Source of the DNA: Desulfonema limicola
GTDB taxonomy: Bacteria; Desulfobacterota; Desulfobacteria; Desulfobacterales; Desulfosalsimonadaceae
Reading direction: 5' to 3'
NCBI GenBank assembly: GCA_020722245.1
Contig: DYLE01000014.1
Span: forward strand, 17,017 to 22,773
DNA length: 5,757 nucleotides
How positions within the stretch are numbered: position 1 is the stretch's first letter; each line of letters opens with the position of its first letter. Made by a program: the position numbers and the translations under genes. A model generated the notes under the pieces. It saw only the letters and a list, made by a program, of their open reading frames with translations, had not been told where the DNA came from and ran no database searches. Shown here piece after piece: positions 1 to 5,757 of the stretch.

Positions 1-55
1 CTTCTTCATTCGACGTTCGACGTTCAGCGTTCGATGTTCAGCGTTCAAAAAAAAA
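1..55 (-). repeat. Heptamer repeat block, copy 1
   Basis: From position 7 the plus strand reads as consecutive 7-mers of the form CATTCGA, CGTTCGA, CGTTCAG, CGTTCGA, TGTTCAG, CGTTCAA, then a run of A to 55. On the minus strand the units are GAACNNN. All 55 bases are identical to the block at 113-167, exactly 112 bp (16 heptamers) away. The block begins at the window edge, so the array probably continues to the left. Confidence 0.9.
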
Positions 56-95
56 CGTCCAACATCGAACTTTGAACTTTGAACTTTGAATCAAA
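54..95 (+). repeat. Heptamers in the opposite orientation
   Basis: Here the heptamers are on the plus strand: AACGTCC, AACATCG, AACTTTG three times, then a degenerate AATCAAA. They mirror the CGTTCNN units to the left. GTTCGATGTT at 29-38 is a perfect inverted repeat of AACATCGAAC at 61-70, and GTTC/GAAC pairs continue outward in register every 7 nt. Confidence 0.8.
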
Positions 96-112
96 AGCAA
101 ACCTAAAAATAT

Positions 113-167
113 CTTCTTCATTCGACGTTCGACGTTCAGCGTTCGATGTTCAGCGTTCAAAAAAAAA
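113..167 (-). repeat. Heptamer repeat block, copy 2
   Basis: Identical over 55 bp to the block at 1-55, including the length of the nine-base A-run (159-167). The spacer between the two blocks is 57 bp. In the minus direction the A-run becomes the T-run of the candidate terminator at 159-187. Confidence 0.9.
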
Positions 168-187
168 GCACCCAGCTTCCGAGGCTT
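159..187 (-). terminator. Candidate operon terminator after the membrane-protein gene
   Basis: On the minus strand AAGC (187-184) and CTC (183-181) pair with GGG (173-171) and GCTT (169-166) around a bulged T at 170 and a 7-nt loop; a run of nine T (167-159) follows and overlaps the stem end. It lies about 95 nt after the stop of the membrane-protein gene and is the best terminator-like structure downstream of the operon. The stem is imperfect with one wobble and one bulge, so the call is moderate. The T-run is also the end of a repeat block. Confidence 0.45.
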
Positions 188-227
188 AATGTCGAATGAA
201 CAATAATAAATGCAAACAAAAAACAAA

Positions 228-286
228 CTCCTCATTCAACGTTCGACGTTCAGCGTTCGATGTTCAGCGTTCAAAAAATCGTTCAG
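228..286 (-). repeat. Heptamer repeat block, copy 3 (diverged), abutting the membrane-protein gene
   Basis: Bases 233-272 match 7-46 of copy 1 with a single G-to-A change at 238; the leader and the A-run (six A, 273-278) differ. It lies 114 bp from copy 2. One more isolated unit, CGTTCAG at 280-286, follows and contains the TGA stop codon (minus strand, 285-283) of the membrane-protein gene. The spacer at 168-227 shares GCAAAC and flanking A-rich sequence with the spacer at 56-112 in the same register, so the whole unit of about 112-114 bp, not just the block, was duplicated. Confidence 0.85.
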
Positions 287-2166
287 CGTGCTTCTTTTTT
301 TAGCCGTAAGACAACGGCAAGGTTTTGTTTCGCGCTGAGATTGTCAGGGTCGATTTGAAGTGCCCTGCCATAAAATTGAACCGCTTTTTCCAGCTCCCCC
401 AGCCGGACATAGGCGTTGGCCAAATTGTTATACACCATGGCGTTTTGCGGCTCCATTTGCAGCGCCGCCAGGTAATGAGGGATGGCTTCCGCCGGCCTTC
501 CCATCTGAGATAAAACATTGCCCAGGCTCCCCTGAGCCCTGGCATCCTCAGGATCCAGCAGCACCGCTTGAGAAAAATGCTCGGCAGCCCCTTTCAGATC
601 CCCGATGCTGACCAGCGCCAGCCCCAGCTCAATGTGCGCTTTTTTAAAATGCGGACTCAGGCTTAAGGCTTTTCGATAATAATCCATGGCCTCAGCCGTT
701 CGATTCTGGTTGGCGCGGGCAACCCCCATGGCAAAAAGCGCCTCCGGAAAATCAGGTCTTTTCTCCATGGCCTTTTGGATATAAAAGACAGCCTCCTCGA
801 TTTTTTCCTGATTTTCGGCCATATCCACGCCATAGCTGAGATACGGCCAGGCCCGGTCCGGGGATTTCGCCATACAATCCTGCCATACGCTGAGCCGCTC
901 ACCCCAGACCTGGTTTCTCTGATGGCTCCAGACCGAAAAAACCAGCACGATCAGGCAAAGCGATAAACTTATGATCCAGCGGTGCTTCACGTAACGAAAC
1001 AGCAAAAACACAGGGAGAAAACAGACCAGCAGGGACGGCAGGTAGGTGCGGTGCTCAAAGATTAAGGCCAGGCCCACAAACGAGGATTCAATGGCCAGGT
1101 TGCCGAAAAACCAGAGGATACAAAAGCCGATCAGCCGGTCATTTTTTGCGGAAAACACCGCAAACCCGATCAGACCGATGATGACCGCCAGGCTCATCAG
1201 GCTGGTCCAGGGGTTCATCAGAGAATACGACAGGGGATAGTCATGAGCCAGGTTCAAGCGCTGAGGATGGGGAAAAACAATTAAACTGATGTAAAAAATC
1301 ACCACCCTCGCCTCGGTGAGCAGCCGCTGGGGAAGTGTAAAATTTTGAATTTCATAAAAATATAAAGCCACTGGCGCAGCCCGAATAAGCAGGACCGCCG
1401 CCGCCGCCATGATGAGGATGATCCCTATGATCCAGGGAAGCTTTTTTTTGATCCAGGCCCGGTTCAGGTCCTGAAAAAAGAACCATTCGTATAAAAAAAT
1501 AAACACCGGAAGAAAGGCGACGTTCTGCTTGCTTCCCAATGCCAGGAGCCCTGAGATCACAGCCCCCGAAAACCAGAGCCAGGGCTTTGCCCGAGAAATC
1601 TCCGGGTTGTCTTTGTCTGGAGCATCGGCCCGCTGCGCGGTGCGGCCTGTGATGTAGCATATCAAAGAAAGCAGATAGAACATGGCGGCCATGGCGTTCA
1701 TCCGCTGCACAACATAAGTGACGGACTGGGTATGGAGTGGATGAACCAGCCAGACCAGGGCGGCAAAAAATGGAATCAAAAAATTTTTGGTATCGGCTGA
1801 CTCGGCGTCCAGGCTCAGGCCTAAAGTGATTTTTATGAAAATAAAAAAAAGAACGCCTGTAAAAAAATGAATAAGGATGTTGACCAGATGATACCCGAGA
1901 GGATTGTACTTCCCGAAGTAATAATTGAATGCAAAGCTGAAATCCGCGACCGGTCGTGAGGAGGCGTTTTTTAGGACCTCGCCCACCTGATCTATGGTCA
2001 GCTTGCTCATTCGGATATGACGGTTTTCGACGATATTGTTGGTATCGTCGAAAATAAACGGGGCATTTAAGGTGTTTCCATAAATCAAAAACACCGCTGC
2101 GGCAAACAGCAGAAACAGCCCGGCATAAAACCAGGCAGGATAAACGGCCGGGTCTTGATTTTTCAT
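283..2166 (-). CDS. Polytopic membrane GT-C-type glycosyltransferase-like protein with C-terminal TPRs (TMTC-like)
   Basis: Inner-membrane protein of 627 residues. Residues 1-415 contain roughly ten to twelve hydrophobic segments (for example 14-30, 95-113, 129-141, 157-172, 197-211, 214-230, 244-262, 284-300, 321-338, 376-390, 396-413). Residues 430-620 hold about five tetratricopeptide repeats (near 440-470, 474-505, 508-539, 542-573, 576-607). After the first membrane helix comes FIFDDTNNIVEN with the Asp40-Asp41 pair, the place where GT-C glycosyltransferases carry a catalytic acidic motif, then SRPVADFSFAFNYYFG and NPLGYHLVNILIH (88-100), HPLHTQSVTYVVQRMNA (142-158) and EHRTYLPS (371-378). 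These recall the eukaryotic TMTC O-mannosyltransferases, also a membrane domain followed by TPRs. Inference: it transfers a sugar from a polyprenyl-linked donor on the periplasmic side; donor, acceptor and even activity are unknown. The ATG lies 9 nt after topA with only a weak GTGG as ribosome-binding site, so translation probably depends on coupling. The TGA stop falls in a repeat-like heptamer. Confidence 0.9.
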   Translation of the reverse strand: MKNQDPAVYPAWFYAGLFLLFAAAVFLIYGNTLNAPFIFDDTNNIVENRHIRMSKLTIDQVGEVLKNASSRPVADFSFAFNYYFGKYNPLGYHLVNILIHFFTGVLFFIFIKITLGLSLDAESADTKNFLIPFFAALVWLVHPLHTQSVTYVVQRMNAMAAMFYLLSLICYITGRTAQRADAPDKDNPEISRAKPWLWFSGAVISGLLALGSKQNVAFLPVFIFLYEWFFFQDLNRAWIKKKLPWIIGIILIMAAAAVLLIRAAPVALYFYEIQNFTLPQRLLTEARVVIFYISLIVFPHPQRLNLAHDYPLSYSLMNPWTSLMSLAVIIGLIGFAVFSAKNDRLIGFCILWFFGNLAIESSFVGLALIFEHRTYLPSLLVCFLPVFLLFRYVKHRWIISLSLCLIVLVFSVWSHQRNQVWGERLSVWQDCMAKSPDRAWPYLSYGVDMAENQEKIEEAVFYIQKAMEKRPDFPEALFAMGVARANQNRTAEAMDYYRKALSLSPHFKKAHIELGLALVSIGDLKGAAEHFSQAVLLDPEDARAQGSLGNVLSQMGRPAEAIPHYLAALQMEPQNAMVYNNLANAYVRLGELEKAVQFYGRALQIDPDNLSAKQNLAVVLRLKKEAR

Positions 2167-2175
2167 CTTAAACCA

Positions 2176-4449
2176 CTAATCCGCCGGTTCTTTGTACCCG
2201 CACTCCTTGTTTTGGCAGGCATAAATTTTGCCGTCCTTCTTGGTCTGTTTTTCCACCATAAACCCGGCCCCGCATTTCGGGCAGGGTTTTGGCACCGGCC
2301 TGTCCCAGGTGGCAAAACTGCACTGGGGAAAGTTGCTGCAGCCGTAAAACACCTTACCTCTTTTGGAAACCCGTTCCACCAGCTCGCCGTTGCATCCTTC
2401 TTCCGGGCAGGACATGCCGATGGGTTTTGCGCTTGAAGATGAAGCCAGGGAGCGGGTGTTTTTGCATTCCGGATACCCGCTGCAGGCCAGAAAATCCCCG
2501 AACTTTCCGTGCTTGACCCGCATGGGCCTTCCGCACTTTTCGCAGACCTCCCCCTCGGCCGCCTCCTTAACCGGTTCCACCGCACGAATGGCGCCCTTTT
2601 CATCCCGCTGGTAATCCCTGGAATAGCGGCATTCCGGATACCCGCTGCACGCCAGAAACGGCCCGTTTTTTCCCACCCGGATATGCAGCTTTCTATGGCA
2701 GACGGGACAGTCAAGATCCGTGGGCACCCCCACCCCTTTAATGCTCAGCATATTTTTGGAAGCCGAATTCAGGCTCTTTTCAAAGGTCTCGTAAAACCGG
2801 GAGAGGATCTGTTGGGCATCGGCCTCAGCGGATTCCACCCGGTCCAGGTCGGTTTCCATGCGGGCCGTAAAATCCACGCTCAAGACCTCCGGAAAGCTTT
2901 CCACCAGAAGATCGCTTACGATCAGTCCCAGCTCGCTGGGCCGGAAATACCCCTTGACCAGGTCCACATACCCCTTGTCCCGAATGGTGGACAGGATCGC
3001 GGCATAGGTGCTGGGCCGGCCGATCCCGTTCTCCTCCAGGGCCTTGACCAGGGAGGCCTCCGAGTAACGGGGAGGCGGAGCGGTGAAATGCTCGCCGGGC
3101 TCAAGGGCGATCAGCGAAAGGATTTCCCCCTGGCAAACCTCGGGCAGAACCGGTTTTTCCTCATTGGGTTTGCCGGCATCGTCTGCCGGAAGATAAAGCG
3201 CCATAAACCCGGGGAATTTGATGGTGGACCCGGAGGCGGAAAACAGGTAATCGCCTGCCTTTATGAGAATCGTGTTCTGGTTGATCTGGGCCTGGGCCAT
3301 CTGGGAGGCCACAAACCGCTGCCAGATCAGGCGGTAGAGGGCCAGCTGGTCCTTGCTCAGATGGGGGGCCAGCTTCTCCGGGGTGTTGAACACCGATGTG
3401 GGGCGGATGGCCTCATGGGCGTCCTGGACCCGGTTTTTGTTTTTGAAAAACCGCGGCTTTTCAAGGGCGTAGTCCTTTCCGAAGGTTTTTTGGATCAGCT
3501 CCAGGGCTTCTTGCGCCGCCTCCTCGGCGATCCGGATGGAATCCGTGCGCATGTAGGTGATCAGGCCCACATACTCCCCGCCCCCCAGATCAATCCCCTC
3601 ATAGAGCTGCTGGGCCACGGTCATGGTTTTTTTGGCCGAAAACCCCAGCCGGCGAATCGCCTCCTGCTGAAGCTTGCTGGTGATAAACGGCGGATACGGG
3701 TTGCGCATCACGGTTTTTTGAACGATCCGGTCCACCACGAAAGATGCTTTGGAAAGATCGGAGAGAACCGCGTCAGCCGCCTCTTTATTGGGAACGGTGA
3801 GCTTCTTTTCATTTTTTTTGATCAGTTTGGCATTAAACTGCGGAGGGTTTCCCCCTTCCAGAAGGGCGGTGATGGACCAGTATTCCTCCGGCACAAAGGC
3901 CTGAATCGCCCGTTCCCGCTCGCAGATCAGCCGAACCGCCACGGACTGGACCCGGCCGGCGCTCAGCCCGTATTTTACCTTTTTCCATAGAATGGGGGAG
4001 ATCTCATACCCCACCAGGCGATCTAAAATACGGCGGGTCTGCTGGGCCTTGTACCGGCTCAGGTTCAGGGTCTGGGGGGAGGAAAGCGCCGACATCACCC
4101 CTTTTTGAGTCAGCTCGTGAAAAAGGATGCGGAAAAACCGCCTTCCTTCTTTTTTCAAGACCTCGGCCGTGTGCCAGGCAATGGCCTCCCCTTCCCGGTC
4201 CGGGTCCGGCGCAAGGTAGACCTCGTTTGTATCCCCGGCTGCGGCCTGCAGGGACCGGATCACCTTCTGCTTGCCGCGAACCGTGACGTATTTGGGTGCA
4301 AACCCGTTTTCCACATCAATCCCGATCTCATTTTCCGGCAGGTCCTTGATGTGGCCCACGGTGGAAGCGATTTTGTACCCCTTGCCGAGATATTTTTGAA
4401 GGGTCTTTACCTTGGTTGGGGATTCAACAACAAGAAGCGGCTTGCTCAA
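2176..4449 (-). CDS. topA: DNA topoisomerase I (type IA), TTG start
   Basis: Type IA topoisomerase of 757 residues that relaxes negatively supercoiled DNA through a transient 5'-phosphotyrosine link. Seen in order: TOPRIM domain (about 1-115) with catalytic Glu9 in VVESPTK and the metal-binding DPDREGE (82-88); the type IA core with SAGRVQSVAVRLI (163-175); the active-site Tyr299 in GLITYMRTDS with the supporting Arg301; HEAIRPT (345-351); and GIGRPSTYA (475-483). The C-terminus carries four Cys4 zinc ribbons: C581/C584/C601/C607, C636/C639/C656/C662, C681/C686/C704/C710 and C723/C726/C745/C750. The start codon is TTG (4449-4447): it gives the canonical N-terminus MSKPLLVVES, and AGAGAGGA (4466-4459) lies 9 nt before it as ribosome-binding site. 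The TTG and the dprA TGA overlap in the four bases TTGA. All catalytic residues are present and the gene looks intact and essential-type. The next gene starts 9 nt after the TAG stop. Confidence 0.99.
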   Translation of the reverse strand: MSKPLLVVESPTKVKTLQKYLGKGYKIASTVGHIKDLPENEIGIDVENGFAPKYVTVRGKQKVIRSLQAAAGDTNEVYLAPDPDREGEAIAWHTAEVLKKEGRRFFRILFHELTQKGVMSALSSPQTLNLSRYKAQQTRRILDRLVGYEISPILWKKVKYGLSAGRVQSVAVRLICERERAIQAFVPEEYWSITALLEGGNPPQFNAKLIKKNEKKLTVPNKEAADAVLSDLSKASFVVDRIVQKTVMRNPYPPFITSKLQQEAIRRLGFSAKKTMTVAQQLYEGIDLGGGEYVGLITYMRTDSIRIAEEAAQEALELIQKTFGKDYALEKPRFFKNKNRVQDAHEAIRPTSVFNTPEKLAPHLSKDQLALYRLIWQRFVASQMAQAQINQNTILIKAGDYLFSASGSTIKFPGFMALYLPADDAGKPNEEKPVLPEVCQGEILSLIALEPGEHFTAPPPRYSEASLVKALEENGIGRPSTYAAILSTIRDKGYVDLVKGYFRPSELGLIVSDLLVESFPEVLSVDFTARMETDLDRVESAEADAQQILSRFYETFEKSLNSASKNMLSIKGVGVPTDLDCPVCHRKLHIRVGKNGPFLACSGYPECRYSRDYQRDEKGAIRAVEPVKEAAEGEVCEKCGRPMRVKHGKFGDFLACSGYPECKNTRSLASSSSAKPIGMSCPEEGCNGELVERVSKRGKVFYGCSNFPQCSFATWDRPVPKPCPKCGAGFMVEKQTKKDGKIYACQNKECGYKEPAD

Positions 4450-5573
4450 CGTTTGATATCCTCTCTGATCGAAAAATATTTTCCGGGGCTCTGGCTCACC
4501 GCCCCTTTGAGTTCAAGGTTTAAAAGTATTCCGGAAAGCCTTCCGATCGGCATGTTCACCTTTCGGCTCAGCTCGTCGATATGGATCGGGTAAGGCTCAA
4601 GCATGTCAAATACTCGGGCCTCCTCGCCGGTCAGGTCCGGCAATGCGGTGGATAAGGGTTCTGCGCCTGCCTTGCCAGAAACCCTTTTTGAAGCAACACC
4701 GGCCGCAAGCTGCGGAAACTCCTCCATGACGTCCTGGGCGCAGGAGACCAGCTTGGCGCCCTGCTTCAGCAAATTGTGCGCGCCCGCGCTTTTTAAGGAA
4801 TTGACGTTTCCAGGCACGGCAAACACCTCCCTTCCCTGCTCCCCGGCCAGACGGGCCGTGATCAGGGAGCCGCTTCTTTTAGCCGCCTCCACCACCACGG
4901 TCCCCAAGGTCATCCCTGAAATGATCCGGTTTCTGGCCGGAAAGTTATAGGGCAGCGGTTCCTCCATCATGGGAAACTCCGAAACCACAGCCCCGGTTTC
5001 ACTAATCCGGTAAAAAAGATTTTTGTTCTCATAGGGATAAATCACCCCCAGGCCGCTTCCCAGCACCGCCACGGTTTTTCCTTCAGCCTCCAGGGCGCCC
5101 GTATGCGCGGCCGTATCAATCCCCCGGGCCATGCCGCTGACAATGGTCATGCCCATCAGCGCCAAATCCCGGCAGAGCTGCTTGGCCATGGCCATTCCAT
5201 AACTGGAGGCGTTTCTGGCCCCGACCACAGCGATGCCGGTCTCGGTCCCCGCAAGACTTCCTTTCAGATAAAGGTAAGGCGGAGGATCATGGATCTGCTT
5301 GAGCAGGGCCGGATACTCCGAATCTCCCAGGGTGATGATCCGGACTCCCTGCTTTTGAGCAAGATCGATCTCCTTCTGCAATTCCTCGTCGGGCCGGTAT
5401 CCCTTAATGGCGTCGGCCAGGGCCGGGCTCACCCCCTCGACCTTGACCAGCTCGGATTTTGAAGCTTCAAACACCTTGTCCGGGGTTTCAAACCTATCGA
5501 TCAGCCGCCCGTACAGGTGGTTTCCGATACCGGGAACCCTTTTTAAGGCCAGCCAGGGCAGAAGGTTTTGCAT
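4446..5573 (-). CDS. dprA: DNA-processing protein DprA (Smf family)
   Basis: Cytoplasmic protein of 375 residues. Characterised family members bind incoming single-stranded DNA during natural transformation and help load RecA; many non-competent bacteria also carry it, so competence cannot be inferred. What is seen: an N-terminal helix-hairpin-helix/SAM-like region (about 1-70, with VPGIG at 13-17 and a second VEGVSPALADAI element near 45-56), then the Rossmann-like DprA core (about 80-285) with VVGARNASSYG (116-126), SGMARGIDTAAH (146-157), FPARNRIISG (211-220) and VVVEAAKRSGSLITA (226-240) running into GREVFAVPG. A C-terminal winged-helix-like domain (about 312-367) follows a linker. Length and motif order suit a complete family member. 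The ATG is well fixed: a TAA stop lies in frame two codons upstream (5579-5577), and GGCGGA sits 6 nt before the start. The stop TGA overlaps the topA start, indicating translational coupling. A terminator lies just upstream, so transcription is either attenuated or begins from an unrecognised promoter. Confidence 0.97.
   Translation of the reverse strand: MQNLLPWLALKRVPGIGNHLYGRLIDRFETPDKVFEASKSELVKVEGVSPALADAIKGYRPDEELQKEIDLAQKQGVRIITLGDSEYPALLKQIHDPPPYLYLKGSLAGTETGIAVVGARNASSYGMAMAKQLCRDLALMGMTIVSGMARGIDTAAHTGALEAEGKTVAVLGSGLGVIYPYENKNLFYRISETGAVVSEFPMMEEPLPYNFPARNRIISGMTLGTVVVEAAKRSGSLITARLAGEQGREVFAVPGNVNSLKSAGAHNLLKQGAKLVSCAQDVMEEFPQLAAGVASKRVSGKAGAEPLSTALPDLTGEEARVFDMLEPYPIHIDELSRKVNMPIGRLSGILLNLELKGAVSQSPGKYFSIREDIKR
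4459..4466 (-). promoter_or_regulatory. Ribosome-binding site for the TTG start of topA
   Basis: Read on the minus strand the bases are AGAGAGGA, 9 nt before the TTG at 4449-4447 and inside the last codons of dprA. The purine-rich GAGG core supports the non-ATG start chosen for topA, together with the family-typical N-terminus it produces. Confidence 0.6.
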
Positions 5574-5601
5574 CAGTTATCCGCCGTCATGGGTATAAAA
5601 T

Positions 5602-5625
5602 AAAAAAAACCGCCCCTGCGGGCAG
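5602..5625 (-). terminator. Rho-independent terminator upstream of dprA
   Basis: On the minus strand CTGCCC (5625-5620), loop GCAG, GGGCGG (5615-5610) form a 6-bp stem with one U-G wobble, followed directly by eight T (5609-5602), then A and four more T. This is a classic intrinsic terminator for leftward transcription. The reverse direction lacks a T-run, so it is not bidirectional. It sits only 28 nt before the dprA ATG, with no recognisable promoter between. It may end a transcript of a gene beyond the right edge, or serve as a leader attenuator for the dprA-topA operon. Confidence 0.75.
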
Positions 5626-5659
5626 TCCCATTTCCTGGACCCCAATGATACTTCCAAAA

Positions 5660-5678
5660 AACTTAGGTTTTCCAAGTT
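5660..5678. other. Short inverted repeat upstream of dprA
   Basis: AACTT-A-GG, loop TTTT, CC-AAGTT gives a 7-bp stem with one bulged A. It has no T-run in the dprA direction. It could be a protein-binding site in the operon leader or chance in AT-rich DNA; the sequence does not decide. Confidence 0.25.
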
Positions 5679-5684
5679 CGAAAA

Positions 5685-5727
5685 ATGAAGGATTTAACCC
5701 CAGAGATCACAAAGGACATAGAAAAAT
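5685..5727. repeat. Low-complexity CACAGAG-like intergenic tract
   Basis: The plus strand reads AATGAAGGATTTAACCCC, then AGAGATCACAAAGGACATAG and an A-run. It resembles the degenerate ACAGAG/CACAAAGGA intergenic tracts seen in many environmental bacterial genomes. That likeness is from memory and was not searched. No reading frame of interest is present, and it directly precedes the heptamer array at the window edge. Confidence 0.4.
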
Positions 5728-5729
5728 TT

Positions 5730-5757
5730 CACCTTCCGCCTTCTACCTTCCGCCTTC
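5730..5757 (-). repeat. Second heptamer array, GAAGGNN type, cut by the window edge
   Basis: Four perfect-length heptamers on the plus strand: CACCTTC, CGCCTTC, TACCTTC, CGCCTTC; on the minus strand GAAGGCG, GAAGGTA, GAAGGCG, GAAGGTG. The period is the same 7 nt as in the left-hand array but the core differs (CCTTC against GTTC). It continues beyond 5757. Confidence 0.8.

Noticed and set aside
1..286. CRISPR array (regular blocks of about 55 bp with 57-59 bp spacers)
   Set aside because: Blocks are internally made of 7-mers, spacers are related to each other and one contains the same heptamers, the spacings are unusual, and no cas gene is present.
1..286. Insertion sequence or MITE
   Set aside because: No transposase, no defined terminal inverted repeats at a unit boundary and no target-site duplication could be seen; the structure is better explained by tandem heptamer and unit duplication.
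2509..3990. A 493-codon open frame on the plus strand opposite topA
   Set aside because: It is fully antisense to a clear topA with all catalytic motifs, has no recognisable domain, and is rich in Gly, Pro, Arg and Leu as expected for an antisense shadow of GC-rich coding DNA.
4105..4593. A 162-codon plus-strand frame across the topA-dprA junction
   Set aside because: Antisense to two well-supported overlapping genes and without recognisable motifs.
5645..5675. Sigma-70 promoter TTGGAA / TATCAT on the minus strand
   Set aside because: Both boxes are imperfect, the spacer is 19 nt, and AT-rich DNA gives such matches by chance; kept only as a possibility in the terminator finding.

Overview
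The window holds three genes, all on the minus strand: a DprA/Smf-type DNA-processing protein (5573 to 4446), DNA topoisomerase I (4449 to 2176) and a polytopic membrane protein with C-terminal TPRs (2166 to 283). They read in that order as one probable operon: dprA and topA overlap by 4 nt, and only 9 nt separate topA from the third gene. The dprA-topA pair is a common bacterial neighbourhood. The gene set, the moderate-to-high GC with strongly AT-rich intergenic DNA, and the abundant short 7-nt-periodic intergenic repeats would suit a Desulfobacterota (deltaproteobacterial) genome. That assignment is an inference from general familiarity; no marker in the window proves it.

Right end (5574-5757): no gene. 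Read on the minus strand there is a run of GAAGGNN heptamers that continues past the window edge, a low-complexity CACAGAG-like tract, a small inverted repeat, and a convincing rho-independent terminator whose U-tract ends 28 nt before the dprA start codon. It either ends a transcript from upstream or acts as a leader attenuator for the operon.

Centre (283-5573): the operon. DprA protects single-stranded DNA and loads RecA during uptake of DNA, TopA relaxes negative supercoils, and the third protein looks like a GT-C-fold glycosyltransferase of the TMTC type (membrane domain plus TPRs). There is no evident functional link between the third gene and the two DNA-metabolism genes; it appears to be an operon passenger.

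Left end (1-282): no convincing gene. It is a tandem array with a unit of about 112-114 bp, present about 2.5 times. Each unit contains a 40-55 bp block of direct heptamers (CGTTCNN on the plus strand) followed by an A-run, then a diverged spacer. The first two blocks are identical over 55 bp. Between blocks 1 and 2 the heptamers flip to the opposite orientation, so the region can fold into a long imperfect hairpin. The array begins right at the end of the membrane-protein gene, whose stop codon lies within a repeat-like heptamer. The array, and its relation to the operon terminator and to the second heptamer array at the other end, is the least ordinary content here. No defence system, CRISPR array, transposase or new enzyme system is visible.
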